64,000 nucleotides of DNA from Nageia nagi (lineage: Eukaryota > Pinophyta): assembly GCA_050084985.1 (NCBI GenBank), contig JBITNC010000001.1, forward strand, positions 166,408,001 through 166,472,000, given 5' to 3'. Below the pieces are notes generated by a model, which was given only the letters and a program-made list of their open reading frames with translations, was not told the DNA's origin and did no database searches. The translations under genes and the position numbers were made by a program. Shown here in pieces: positions 1 to 13,379 of the stretch. Position 1 is the stretch's first letter. Each line of letters opens with the position of its first letter.

Positions 1-1250
1 CCTTGACCCATGCATTGAAATTCACTACTTGACTATGTATGCCATTGTAGACTTCAACTATTGACCGTATGTTCTCCATATCAATTTGCTCCATTGTGCT
101 TACAACTTCCTCCCCTCATTTTCTTCTTTGTTGGGCCCTTGAATTTGATTTCTCAAAGGGTATTTATAGTAAAAACTACATAGCAGTGAGGACCAAAAAT
201 GTTCCATAGTTAAATATTGCCTTCTTCTTTACTATTTGTTTTACCAAATAATCATTTTGATTGAACTGTTCCAAAAAGATATCTATGAGGATGAATGCTT
301 TATGATCATGCATTATTTCATAAGCTATCATCAACTAAGACAGGGTGATATTATTTGTGTTGTTATTGTAATACAAATGTATGGAAATGACTACTTCCAC
401 TACTCAAACATGGGGTAAAATGATTGATTTTAGTTGTATGGATTTTATATTGGTCTTTACACCCATGAGGTTTTGCACCATGGTGTCTTTTACTAGAGCC
501 CTCCTTATCATCAATTAGTCATGGTTGATTCCTCTTCTCTTGAACCTGATAACCCATTTGACTACTTCCTTTATAATTTCATATGGTCTATCCAACCAAA
601 GTATATTATTGTGGTAGTGAATGTAGATAAATTTTACCACATTCTTAAAAGCATAGAATTTCATTATATTTAGCAAGTTCAATAAGTCTATTATATTAAA
701 CACCTTCATCTTCTTTGTTATTATCATTTCTACATCTGATTATATGTCAAAAACCTTAGGGTACTCAAATTTCATAGTATGGATGTATAACATGGACTCC
801 TCTATTCCATCTACCTCATCTGCTACCTCCATGAAATGGTAGCCTAACAAGATTTCCACAAATTGATATTTTTCTTAGTTTATTAGGTGTGGCTGCTTCA
901 TATTTGGTGCTATTTTATCCACCTCTATTTGAAGTTCCTCCACTAGTGTATTCTATAACTCATTACCACTTAGTGCCTCTACTACTATACCTACAATGGT
1001 GGGATTACTTCTAGTGGATTTTCTAGTTTTATGATGTTATCTTTATAGGATTAGAATTCTATGAGTGGTATTGCATGTGAGTTGGTGGTATCACAATTTG
1101 CTTAGTAGTTGTTAGAAATATGCATTAGTGGGTGATGTGGTATGCCATAGCCATTTCTTATTTTTATGATGGTATGTTGTTCATTGTACCATTTTCATAT
1201 GAATTAATTACACACATCCCATTTTTTACTCCCAACTCACATTGGTTATA
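1..1250 (-). pseudogene. E0: extra ORF downstream of pol, decayed
   Basis: Read on the minus strand this stretch gives long coherent peptide with only scattered stops. It includes an uninterrupted run at 727-515 with the motif NILWLDRPYEIIKEVVKWVI. It lies after the integrase remnant of the same-strand gypsy element, where plant Ty3 elements sometimes carry a third ORF. I do not recognise a named domain. The WLDxPYEIxKEVV motif looks like a conserved globular protein rather than an envelope protein, and I see no convincing membrane segment. The frame runs to the window edge, so the element's 3' LTR is probably outside to the left. Function unknown. Confidence 0.45.
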
Positions 1251-2300
1251 TCCTTGAGGTTCAATATGGATGCCATGTCACTCATTCTTATGATCCCAAT
1301 ACAATTTAATCCTTTCTCTTATGTTTCATATTTAATATCGCATATGAAGGTAAGCAGGGGGTGAGGAGGGCTTCTAATTAATGTATTAATATCTCATATG
1401 TTAATGTTTGTAGCTAAATTTCACTATAAATTATGTTTATGGGATTAATTATCTATCACTTTTTATTATTTAATTTTCTTAACCTATTTCATCATGGTCA
1501 AGGTGATAGAACCAGAGGTTATGATGACATAGTTATTGGAGAGTGGTGGAATTTTAGACTTGGAATTGGAATGGATATTACAATTATTGATGGAGAATTG
1601 ATCAAAGGTTTAGAAGAGGCATTGTTATTAGAATTATCTTCTATGTTATTAATGCTATCATGAGGAGTGAATCATAATTCCATTTGGGAGCTTCCACGTA
1701 GTTTTTATCACCCTTGTAGAGAGTGGTAGTAGAGTAATGGTTAGCAAAGGTGGTTGTTTATCAATTTTGTATGGTTGTAAGTAATAGTGTTACATTGTTG
1801 TTATTCTATAGGCATACGGGATATTTATTTTTGGTCAATTTTGATATTAATTCTATGATTGGTTGTGAATCCTCTATATTCGCCAGCTTAATAAGGATTT
1901 TGGGTGGGATGTGCTTACAAATTGTAAAATGAAATAACCAATGAAATATTTTTTACTATCTAATATAATTAATCTATTCTATTATAATACAAATACACTT
2001 ATGTGTTATTATACAATTTTGGCATATTTTTGAGGAGTGTCCTTCTTTAATCTATGGTATTTTATAAAACTTACTTGAATTTGTTCATCTAACATTTGCA
2101 AAAGTACAATTCCTTCACCTTTAATATTATGAATAATGTAAGGTATGAGCCTTCGAATTCTTAATTTACAAAGAGGATGTTTATATCAAATATCATATAG
2201 AAGCACTTGATCAATGATTTTGAATTTTTTATTTTTAATATATCTATCATTTCATGCTTTATATATATTCTTTCCTTAAATGTAGTTGTATAATGCTATC
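1251..2300. other. E0 internal DNA without readable domain
   Basis: This sits between the extra ORF and the integrase remnant of E0. Short open frames occur on both strands (for example plus 1433-1663) but none shows a recognisable motif, and base composition matches the surrounding decayed element. It may hold the integrase C-terminus, too degraded to read. Confidence 0.3.
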
Positions 2301-3060
2301 CATTGATTTTCATCTAATTGATTGAGAGTGTACAGTTGTTCTCATAGTGACCAATGTTCATCAAGAAGTATTACTAGGGTAATTTTTAGTGATAAGACTT
2401 GTAATTCCATAAGGGCCATTGGTTCAAATTTGTAAATTAGTTCAAATGGTATTTTATTATTTTCATCTTTTCTAAGTTATTTTGTATGCCCAAAGTACGA
2501 TAAGTAACTTTTCTTCCCAATCTAACCATCCAACCAAAATGATTTTTGTCAATGTTCCCTCAAGAATTTTATTGACCATTTTGATGGCTATATTTTCCTG
2601 TGGGTGATACATGGAGCTCTGATTATGTTGAATCATAAAATTTTCAAGTAACTCATTAAGAGTGTGATTGATGAAATGTTTACCTTGAATTTATATGCTA
2701 TTAATGTTGTACAATCATTAACTACCTCTTCTTCTACCCATCAAGTGAGATATTTTACCCTAGTAATAATATATCTTACCCTTGATTTGGATGTTAGTGG
2801 TGATATGGCATGAATGAAATTGATCATATACTTTTAAAATGGTTGTGAGGTTAATATTGGTTGAAGTGGAAGTTCCTGTCAAGTGGGATATCCAAGCAAC
2901 TCTTTGATAGATATCATAACTCTTAGTATAAAGTGGGCATCATGAAAGAGGGTGGGCCATCACAGTCTGGCTTGTAATACATTTTTACTTATTAAATCCC
3001 CATAAAAATGACTACCAACTATTCCATAATGCACTTCCCTAAGAATATCATTACATTTTC
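2300..3060 (-). pseudogene. E0: integrase remnant (Ty3/gypsy)
   Basis: On the minus strand around 2790-2700 the peptide KYLTxWVEEEVVND (x is a stop) matches the DYLTKWVEA signature at the start of the Ty3 integrase catalytic core. Further degraded core follows towards 2350. Integrase would join element cDNA to the host chromosome. Several in-frame stops and shifts make it non-functional. Its place after RT and RNase H on the same strand is the normal gypsy order (PR-RT-RH-IN), which supports the assignment despite weak sequence. Confidence 0.55.
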
Positions 3061-3199
3061 TAGGAGGGATACCCATCAAATTACTTCATGCATACAAATT
3101 TTGTAGAGTTTGCTTGATATAAGGGTATATGGAATTGATTTGATATGTAGTTTTCTTTGCTCTTTCAAAGATAAGCCATCTAATAATTATCTTGATGTT

Positions 3200-3380
3200 A
3201 GAAAGGCTGCTATTTCTTCTAGATCATATAGTTCTTCTTGTTAGGTGATCATATAATTCGTTTTTGCATCTACTATTTTATTTCTAGTGAAGTAAATTTG
3301 ATGGTTGATCTTGCCTTTACTAGTCTATGCTAATACAATTCCTATTATTTGAATACTTGCATCTAGGTGTATGTTAAATT
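3200..3380 (-). pseudogene. E0: RNase H remnant
   Basis: The minus-strand peptide here contains NIHLDASIQIIGIVLA, which corresponds to the DAS-x-x-AIGAVL motif that opens retroelement RNase H. It is followed by a degraded NYxxTxxEL segment. It follows the RT remnant directly, as in Ty3/gypsy pol. Stops interrupt it, so it is inactive. Confidence 0.6.
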
Positions 3381-3399
3381 CCTTCTTTTTGTAATAGCT

Positions 3400-4070
3400 T
3401 GTTGATCCTAAAAACCTTCTATAATAACATGTTTATCCCAAAAACCTTTTTACTTCTACTGTTGTCTTTGGATGTGGTATATTTACTAGCACCATAATCT
3501 TTGTTGGATCTATCATCAATCCTTATTTATAGATCATATGTCCTATTAGCACCCCATATGATATAGAAAAGAGGTATTTTTTTAGATTAAGTGATATATG
3601 TATTTATTATCATCATTCAAACATTAATCTTTATGCTTGGATGTGGTTTTTTATTAAGCCATATAATGTCCAATCATCTAAGTAAAGCTCTAAAAAGTCA
3701 TGGATAAAATATTTAAAGTCTTGGATCATAATTTGAGAGAAATTAGATGGAGAATTTTTATGTTTTAATGGTATCATATTATACATGAATGATCCCCATT
3801 TAGTTGTGAATGTTGTTTTTGGAAGACCCTCCTTTCCAAGTTGAACTTGGTGATATCCAACAAACCCCATCAGTGAAGGAGTTTATTTTTTTGCCAACAA
3901 TATTTTCTAAGTTTTCCTTTGTAAATGATATGGGGAAAGGATCATGTTCATGGCATTTATTATGTTCCTAAAAATCTATACAAATCCTTAGATACCCTAT
4001 CTTTTTATGTTGGGTTACTATAAGGATAATCCATTTAGTATTGTCGATAGGTGATATGAAGCTTGCTTTC
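3400..4070 (-). pseudogene. E0: Ty3/gypsy reverse transcriptase, decayed
   Basis: The minus-strand translation shows the RT palm in order: LRICIDF (usually VCVDY), HDPFPISF, then GYHQVQLGKEGLPKTTFTT, the thumb-side IPLKHKNSPSNF segment (usually MPFGLKNAPA), and the catalytic loop as YLDDW within FLELYLDDWTLY. The two catalytic aspartates are present. The best open stretch is 3870-3631. Stops flank it, so the polymerase is a pseudogene. It copies element RNA in the cytoplasmic particle in living relatives. The YLDDW loop suggests a non-chromovirus lineage such as Athila or Tat; this is inference. Confidence 0.8.
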
Positions 4071-5181
4071 AATATTCACTTTAATATGTTTTTTTCTTGT
4101 GTCTTATAATTCAAGTTTAATTGAAATGGTCATTATTTTTATGGGTTATAGTAATTTTTTAATCTTATTTGCATGGTTTTAATTTCTTCATTCATCCCTC
4201 ATAGTTCCATCATATTTCATGGTTATAAATATTGGTATTCAACTATTATGTCCACAATTTTTCTTACCTCTTTTTCAGTCTAATAATCTCCTATTATAGC
4301 CATTTTTTGTTCTACATATATACTAATATTTAATTCCATTATCTTGATTACTTCATCATATTATGATTTTATCCATTTTTTTATAATTACTTCTATTTCA
4401 CCTTCCTCAACTTCATATTTAATTTTTCTAGTTTTTCATCTCGGTCCTTTGGATCTATTTGTTTCAATGTTTTAATGATATTTTTGATCATTGGTAAGGG
4501 ATGAATAGTTATTGTTGTCACTATATGTTGGAATGCATTGGAATAGGTTATTCATGCAATAGTAAATTCAATGAATAGAATTTTTTTTATTTGTAATAAA
4601 CATTTATGGGTTGGGTTATGGTCATCATGAAATTTAAATATATGGATGAACATTGCTTGTATTGTAACCCATTTGATTGTTTCTATTTGGATTTCTTAGT
4701 CTATGTACCAAGCATGTGGAATAATGCCTAATATCTAATGAAATATGTGTACCTAAGTGTCAAGATATAAATTGGTTGAATTTTTCCAAATTGATTCACA
4801 AAGTGTGATGTGTGTTATAGGATTTGTATTACCTAAATATTTATCAATAACATTTGTGATTATATGTGGAGTAATGAAAGGTAACTAAATGTGATACATT
4901 ACCTTGTCTTATGATGTTAGGTTTTACCAATGTATTCCTCATCATCATGTAGTTATTATAATGAGGGTATCTTTGAGTGTATTATTTTTATCTTCCTTGT
5001 TAGGGAATGCTCAAATCATGGCTTTGAGTGCATTATTTTTATCTTCCTTATTAGGGAATGCTCAAATCATGGCTTCTAAAAATTCATTGAGAGGAACTAT
5101 TTCTATGGTGTCATCAAACTTTGGTAGTTTCTCCTGACATACTTATTTTAAAATTTAGCATACCCAATGTGCTAACATGGT

Positions 5182-5760
5182 TCAACATGCTCTTTTTGAA
5201 TGTAGTTCATGGTTCCCAACATTCCAAGTCATTACAGTAATCTCAAAATTAGTCTTTGAGTAACCATTATGGAAATTTTGTTGACCATCATCCATGGAAT
5301 TAATGTAACCTAGAAATCCATCCAATTCTTTTTTGATCATTAAGGTGTATAGGTCATTTAAACCCATCAAATCACTTTCATTACTACTTCCATTATTGCT
5401 AATTTGATTGGTTGCTTCATTGCATGCCTCACTCATACATTTATTTAGTGGGATGTGTACTTCATAGTCATTGTTAGACATGATCAACTCTTAGGTTTTG
5501 CGATTTATAATTCCATTATTATCTATAAACCATTTATGTCTAATAAGTATGTGTATTCCATGTTTCTTAGTATTGACCATATCTATCACATCAAATATAG
5601 CTAATGAAATGATCCTTAGAAAGGAAACTAGCATATCTCATAATAGTCCTAAGGATCGAACTAAGGAGCCATTAGCTAATGGAATCTTATATTATGCTAG
5701 TTTTATAGGGGAATCCTAATTATTTCCATGTTCCTATAGGAAATAGGATTATATCATCCC
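5182..5760 (-). pseudogene. E0: protease remnant and linker to RT
   Basis: The segment 5760-5490 reads on the minus strand like the end of a plant gypsy aspartic protease: LVRSLGLL, then IISLAIFDVIDMVN (usually IxFxVxD), then a decayed LLGRPWL. The following open run 5487-5182 looks like the acidic linker between protease and RT. The catalytic DSG/DTG triad could not be placed with confidence. The assignment rests on order (gag, PR, RT) and the conserved C-terminal part. Confidence 0.45.
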
Positions 5761-6399
5761 CTATATCTAGCATAACATTCTTTGCAAGTTTACCATTCAT
5801 TACAAATTCAATTAGTATAGGTTTCTTTTTCTAGTTCTTTAGTGCTTTACATACTCATTTCTCAATGTGTTTCTTATTCCAATACTTGGATAGCTATGTT
5901 AGCTTTGGTAGTATATCTTCTAGTTTGATAAGTTCTTAGAACCTTTTTAATAGGGATTTTTCTTCTTCTATTAGTTGTTGTGAAGATGTTTGTGGTTGAG
6001 TTACTTGATAACACTATTTTTGTAATATTTGATTGATTTGTTGGGTTATTTAGATAATGTCCTATGTTGTTCTAGATTTAGATATTTTGGTTCTAGAATA
6101 ATTTTTTACACTACTGATTCAATTAAATCTATTTCCTTAGCTCTTGATTGAGTTGTTATACATATTGATGGTATGTTTAGAGCATTTTAGCCTCTTAAGA
6201 TTAGATTTGAGTGCATTAAGGATGTCTAGAGGATTCATTTTAGCTAGAGCTACTCTAGAATTAGCCATAAATGGTACCCATCACGTGGCCTTTACATTGA
6301 AATTATTATTATTTTTAGGTTTTGACATTCTAACTTGCATGTCTTAAAATAATTTAGATTAGTTTGAAAAATTATTATTGTTCATCAAACCTCCTATGC

Positions 6400-9300
6400 C
6401 ACCTTGATATCCTCATCAATATCTATTACCTATATGACATCTTCCTCCTTATTTGTCATAAATATTGTTAGATACATTGTATTGTTCATGTGGTTATTGT
6501 TCTTAGGTAAAGGCAATAACAAGGATATATGTAACTCCTCACTCATCAAAAAATGGTGCTAGTATTTTCTTGATGGTATGGAATTTTGGTGCTTGATATT
6601 ATTATATTATAAATGCTTATGGATTCCTTTGTAAGTCTTCCTTAATATCATATAAAAAATCCTTACCCTAAAATTGTTGAGTTTAATGGTTCTAAGATAT
6701 ACAAGTTCAACAATTTGTTTTTCCATCTATACCATAGTTTTGAATATTGATTATTAAAAAAATTTTGGTATTATGAACACCTAATATATAATAGTGTTGG
6801 TAATATTCTTGATCAAATTTTTGGAGTGTTGGGTACTCATTGGCCATATTTCATTCTTTGGTACAAAGCTTACACCAAATTTCTCTACGTTGCAAGGGCA
6901 TTATAGAGTTTCCTTGTATTGATAGTTTATTTATTTATTCTATTAGTTTAATTAGTTAACTAGATAAATCATCATTAATAGTGTGTACTCACCATGGTTG
7001 GATTCAATCTTGATTGCTAGTTGTAAAGCTTCAATATACATTAGGTATATTTTTTTCATGGCTCTTTTGAATTTTGGTTGTAACTTATAAATAAACCATT
7101 GGACTTTCTATTTCTCTATAATTAGTTCTTAAAGTCTCCTTTGGGTTACTTTTAACCTTTTATCATATTCTTGTATTGGTTACCTGGGTATCATGATTAA
7201 GTCACACATTTTACTTATGCTTTCTTGTCTAGCTTTTAGAAAATGATATTCTACTTTGAAAGCTTTTTTAATATCATTCCATGTTTATGTTGTTTTTCCT
7301 TGGGGAAGATCTATAAATTTCATATACCATTTTAATACTTCACCATGTAGTGTATCTATAAATTTGGTAACAAATGTACCCTTGTATGTAACATGTCATC
7401 TTGTCCAATCATTTTCTAGTATAAATAAGTGCTCCTTTGCATCATGGGTATCTTTTTGAAAGATAGGTAATTTAGTAGAAGCAACCATTTCTTATTATTG
7501 ATGTTGTTATTACTAGGGTTAGGGGTTATTTTATCACCATATATTAAGTTGAGGGTTCAATATCATTTATAGATGATGTCAGTTAGATGTCCTAACTTGG
7601 TCCCTTTATAGTTGTATATCAAAATAGTTTTCACCTATAACTTAAAAGATATCCTTAAATGGACATTCTAATACTTCCTATAAATGGTATTCAAAGATTT
7701 TCCTTGGGTTTTGGGTCACATGAAGGGAGTGAAAAAATATATTAAAATTTCAAGGTCATCTAGTGGCATGAGAGGCAAGGAGAAATTATGGGGAAATAGG
7801 TATTTGGGCTATCATCTTTTCCAATTGATTATACCCGTAAGTGTCATATTATTTTTTGTGCTTAGGGTAAAGGGTACTATAGATCTTTCTATATTTTTAG
7901 GGATCACTTTATATGTTTGTTATTCAAGAATTTCTATCACTTCTTCTATTGTTGAGTTGGGTAAAGCTAGATGTTTCCATATTTGACCCATCTCTTATGG
8001 CATTCATTGATATTATATGGAGAGGGACATAAGAAAAAATAATGTTGATAAATTGATGCTGAGAGCCCTCGTTAATATCCTAATTCATCAAGAGGTAGCA
8101 TTAGTTAGCTAAAATAGGGTTTCTCTTCTCTAGTATTCATGGTGTTGAGGTATAGGTCTAGCATTAGTTTCTATGGGTTTTTCTATCTTAGCTATGGTTA
8201 CCAACTTCTCAATATATCTCTTGGTGATCTCATTTGGTTCATCAATAAAAGGTTGAATCATATTATATAATATAGTATCAAATTGATTTGATAGGAGTGA
8301 TCCTTTTAGAGTTTTAGGTGAGCTTCCAAATGGTCCAAATGAGTTATCATCATACTCATCTTTATGTTTCTCTACTACTATGAATCCTTCTATGATCCTA
8401 TATCCCTTAGTGTTTACCATTATAGTTACTTATGGTAGCTCATTAGTCACTATCTCCTTGATGGTGTCCTTGCTCTTCATTAATTCAAGGTTAATCTTAT
8501 CTTCAATTATTCTTTCCTTGGTATGTAACCCACTTTCCACACAATCATCTATTGATTTTTGAATGTCTACTATATTATCTTTTGAATTTAATCCTAATAG
8601 TAAAATTTATTCCCTATTCCTATCTATATACATTTGTATTCTCTTGTTCTCTATATCCTTCCATTATTTATCCCATAATTTTTTATCATAAAAGTTTATC
8701 AGTGAGGTTGAACTTGCATTTGAATTGGATGCCTCTTCTTTCTTCATCTCTATTTATTTTTCTCTTCCTAAATTTTTTTGCTTGTTTCTTGATCCTATTC
8801 TCTTCTTATAAGTTCCCCTCTTCCAATAATCATTCCTTTTACCCTTTTAACCCTTTTTTTTACCCATATTAATTTAATTTATCCTTATTCCCACTATATT
8901 TTCCCACTTCCCCCCTCAAGTTCCTCTTGCTACAAGTAGGAGAGAGTGTCCAAGGTAGCTTCTTACTCAATAAGATATCATTTGCAGATCTATGGAATGT
9001 TTTCTAAGAATATGTTTCTAGGACCCCTAGAGAATCTTTCCCTACCTTCTTCCCATGATACCCAATCCTATAGTATGAATTTTATGTTATAGGTTTTTAA
9101 AGTATTATGTACCCACTTGTTGACTTTCTCTATCCAATATTGTATTGATTTTTCTAGTTGTAGCAAATTGAATTTATCCCACTTGATTTTTGGAATGAGG
9201 ACTTGTGTTTTAGATTATTTTTGTTTGGTTATACACTTCAAAAATACTTCTAAAAATTCATAAAAAAATTCCTCATAGCTTCCATCTCCATGAACCAAAT

Positions 9301-9420
9301 TGATCAATTTTACCTTACTGTATCATATCTATTAAGTAATCTACTTTCTAAAGTTTTTCAATTCCCTCAAGAACCACTCTTGTAATGATTTTTGTGAAGG
9401 AATAAAAGGTAATCACTTGT
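6400..9420 (-). pseudogene. E0: gag, long N-terminal part plus capsid domain
   Basis: A coherent minus-strand frame starts near 9420 (GSYEEFFYEFLEVFLKCI region), continues through an open run at 8420-8130, and reaches the Retrotrans_gag-like capsid domain. There the motif VASTKLPIFQKDTHDAKEHL near 7480 is followed by WYMKFIDLPQGKTTxTW, FKVEYHF and IQEYDKRLK. Gag packages element RNA into particles. The long N-terminal part is unlike short-gag lineages. A glycine-rich patch near 6400 may be the nucleocapsid end, but the zinc knuckle is not clear. Stops are scattered, so it is a pseudogene. Confidence 0.6.
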
Positions 9421-11759
9421 AACTATTACTTTACATTCCACTCAACCATAAAATTATCTATTTTATAGATATCATGGATATGCAACTATTAACTGATCAA
9501 ATCATTCATTAGGGTTCTTATCTATAACCAAGAATTGATGGATAAATGGAATGGAAAAATTGAAATAAAATATAAGTAATTTATTCAAAATAAATAGGGG
9601 TAAAGCCTTGTATTAATAAATATAATTCCATTATAATGATATTGCTATTATACACTCATCTCTCACACACTCAATCGATCATTGGTTTCCTTATTATTAG
9701 GACCATTAGGTGGGTCATGGGTTCATATCCTTTTAGTCCAAATAGATAGAGTAACTAAAAAGTAGTATTTGATCACTAAATACTAATTATAATTGATCAA
9801 ATGATATTATGAAATTATCTACTATTAACATAATATACACCTAGGATATTTTATTTGCAAAGAAGTACTAATGGTCTGTCTAGTAAAAGTGCTTGTACAA
9901 TTTAATATTCAACCACCTACAATATTCAAATAGATAAACATATTTCTTACATTAATAGGACACTACATGAAATTCATGAATAATAATGCAAAACTTACAA
10001 CCTAAATTATAATTGTTAGTTTTATTAATAATTAAACTTGCAAGCAAATTTTAAGGTATTGAAACTCAAACTATCAAAAGTATCATAACTTACATTTCTT
10101 AATTACATAAAAGAGTTATATATACATGTGTATTCTATTCATATCTAGGGTTATATGAAAGGGTTAGAAGAGTATCCATAAAAATTATAATAAGAGGAAC
10201 TATAAAAATATGTCTAGGTTATGAAAATTGTAACTCTTATGGTTGGTAACATCAAGGAGGAACCACAAACAAATAATGAAGCCTAAAAGGGATATCCATT
10301 TTTCAAAAGGTCCAAGTCCTAAAAAAGTATCAATTATAGAGGTTGCATAAACTATTAGTGGTTTTATCTATGCAAGGTTCAAGAGAATCTATGGAAACCC
10401 CATAATCAAATCATGAAAAGAAACTCAATGAGGAAGGTTCACATATGGCCAACTGATCTCAACTCAAAGCCTATTTGGTACAAGATACATGTTAGATGAT
10501 ATGGAGGAGATGTTGATTCTTCTTTATTGTATCAATTGAGCTTAAATATTTTTATACACCTATATGGTGAATGTTTTTCTCAAAAGAATAATTAAAAATC
10601 TATAAAGGTTAAAGAGATTATTTCAAAACCTTCATTTATAATTTAATAAAAATAAAGTAAATGAAGTAGGTAATATCTAATAATATTAGCAAGTCATTAT
10701 TTCCCTCAGTAAGGATTTTCCATGTTTAAAATTATGTAGAATAAAAAATAAAGGCAAAAAAAATAAAATAAATCTTCAAGGAAAGTGAGATGGTATTCCT
10801 TCATCTTCAAATACACAAATAGTATCCTCAAAACTAAAGACTAGGCCAAAGTTAGTATCAAAGCTTTCTAGATTATAAAAAGTACTTAAGAAGATTTGAA
10901 AACTAACCTACCAACTAGAACTACTGATATATTTAAAAATCATGCCATATTTTATGCTTATCATCTAATATTACTACTTGATGAAAATATTCAAGCATAA
11001 AAAGAGTTATTTAAAATTAATAAAAATGGAATGATCGTGTTAGAAGTAGAAATTACTTTTCAAATAGATGGACCTACTTAAGGAATATGCAACATGGAAA
11101 GTGATTCCTATATGAAGTACTTTGTAAGAATTTAAGATTAAAGGATTTGTTTTTGAAGAGGGAGATATATTATGGCTCATGCATAATCACAAATTTTTAT
11201 TTTATTTGTTTGATTATATTCCTATCACATGAATAAATAACTATGAAGCATAAGGATTAGTGCATATTGTATATTTGTATACAAGGATTTATAAGTTTAT
11301 AATAATTGTAATAAGTAAAATCATATTTTAGTATATCATTATCAATACCTAGGTGATTTCTCCCTTAAGTAACAAGGTTGTCTTGGATATCTTGATTTAT
11401 TATCTATTTGTAAACTTCAATTATTTAAAAATTTTAATTCAAAAATTATGTGATAAATTGTAAAAGATTATTAAAGAACCAAACACCATGAAAATATCAT
11501 AAAAGCAATATTAAAGTGACATAAAAATTGATTATTACTCATTATTATCAATAATATAATTGAAGAGAATGTGTCCAACATGATAAAAGTTAATCATGAT
11601 ATAGTATCAAAGAAGAAATTTACAAGATCCTAAACTAGAAACTATAATGAAGTATAAAAATAATCCTATCTTAGTAATTTTCTTAATGAAATTATTAAAT
11701 AATAAAATTTATCTATAAAACCAAGAAAAAAGTATTTTTGGCACCAAAAAATATCAAAA
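9421..11759. other. AT-rich DNA, no gene seen
   Basis: No domain, RNA gene or clear repeat boundary is visible. By position the right part of E0 (leader and 5' LTR) should lie here, but its partner LTR is outside the window, so no boundary can be set. The last 160 bases (around 11,598-11,680) faintly resemble 61,402-61,450, sharing AAACTA and ATAGTATCAAA-type words. Confidence 0.4.
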
Positions 11760-12944
11760 TGATGAGTCGATGAAATGCATGGTTATGTACTCTATTCTTA
11801 TGTATATTTTGTATTGATGGATTGCATAAATGAACTAATTTACCTTATGTGTGAATTGATTAAGGTGTTTTGTTATAGTTTAATGGATGAATGATTTTTA
11901 GTAGTTAATTATGGATTTTTGTGTTTACTTGCATATATTTTTATGTATTTGGATATGTTAGTGGTTGGTTTAGTTATGTAGGTACTTTGTGGAGCTATTT
12001 GGAGCATTTATCTTGCACCTACAATCCATTGCAAGTGACTATCTAATCAACTTGCACCTAAATAGAGACTGAAAATCATGACTTGTACCACATGGAGGAC
12101 CACATTGAGAGAAGTTAAGATGGTTGTACCCAAAATTTGATATCTAGTATGAGGTTGTTAGTATTATGCTAGTGTCCAAAACTTGTTGTAACCGATAGGT
12201 AGCAAAAGACTTACAATCATCTATCTATGGCTAAGTTAGCTACTAATTTCTATTTATAATATGATTTATGCATATCCCAAACCATTCTATTGAAACCATA
12301 TGATTCTAATTATTGCATATATATATATATATATTATGAGTTATATAGGATTTAGAAGAAGAAGAAAAAAAAGTATCAAGATTGTATTTACTGTGAACAA
12401 GTTACAACGTATGTAAGATTTGCAGTTTCATGAATTAATACAATGATAAACTTTCCTTTATTCTAATTTTTTGTTAGGATGAACTTACTCTAATATTGAT
12501 CAAGGAATGGATCCACATGTGCCTAATTATCTATATGAGTGCTTGTCTCTTATTTTTCATTTCTTGTATTTAAGTTCTTATTTCCTATGTTGGTATTTGA
12601 AGTTTAATTTCTAGAATTGCAAGTGTGGCTTCCAAATTTCTAGATTAGCGTTTTGTTTTATCCTTCCCTTATATTTGTGTGATTCATATTTTTGGTTAGA
12701 GTTTATTTATTTCCAAATTTAATGATTTTTCATTCATAAATATTTTATTTCTTTTTAATGTGGTATGAAACTTTATTTCCATTCTACCTAGTTTTGAGTG
12801 AGATTTGTTCTTTACTTTCTGTTAGTTTTCTTTTTGATATAATGATAGGATTAGTATTATTGAAATTGAATATATAATGCAATACCCTTAAAAAAATTGA
12901 AATACATTGGATGATAATTAAATGAATAATTAAATAACCAATCA
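11760..12944 (+). repeat. G1 5' LTR
   Basis: This starts TGATGAGTCGATGAAATGC and ends ACCAATCA just before a primer binding site. The same sequence returns at 23,961-24,659 and resumes at 35,987-36,600, ending ACCAATAA. That establishes it as a long terminal repeat of a 24.8 kb interval, about 11.2 kb without its two nested inserts. It carries a short (AT)n tract near 12,317-12,335; in the 3' LTR this tract is greatly expanded and hosts the G2 insertion. Flanks are A-rich (CAAAA before, AAAAT after), giving at most a four-base possible target duplication. Confidence 0.9.
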
Positions 12945-12946
12945 TT

Positions 12947-12966
12947 TTTGGCATCATTTCTAGGGA
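12947..12966 (+). promoter_or_regulatory. G1 primer binding site
   Basis: TGGCATCATTTCTAGGGA starts four bases after the LTR end. It resembles a decayed form of the TGGCGCCGTTGCCGGGGA-type site found in Athila-like plant gypsy elements, complementary to the 3' end of a tRNA. The match is imperfect. Position directly after the LTR is the main support. Confidence 0.55.
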
Positions 12967-13379
12967 AGGGCATCACAATCTCTAAGATATTGATTTAGGT
13001 CATCATGCTCTGAATGTATCAACCTAGGAATCCAAGAGGGAAATTCATTCTCATTAAATGCCTACAAGATTTATGAAGAGAAGCATAAATTAGTATTCAA
13101 TAATATAACCAAGCTTTTATCTTTGCATCATCAAGATAATCGCATATCTAAGAAGTCACAAAATTACAAGATCTTCGTACTCCTAGATCTACTAAGGAGG
13201 AATTATTTGAGAGACCTTCCATAATTGAACAAAGATATGAAGCAAATTATCAAGAATTCTTGTCACACTAGCTAACACTATAAGAAAAATATGGAGCCTT
13301 ATTAGAATCTCTTATCAACAAATTTTAGATTTCTTAGGAACCTCTGATAGTTGGATTTATAGAAGGAAAAACATAAAGG

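Noticed and set aside
5182-5487. Possible host gene on the minus strand
   Set aside because: It is continuous with protease and RT remnants of E0 and best read as the acidic linker of that element.
8552-8872. Plus-strand open frame of 106 codons with hydrophobic runs
   Set aside because: It is the antisense of the E0 gag N-terminal region; T-rich antisense DNA gives false membrane-like peptides.
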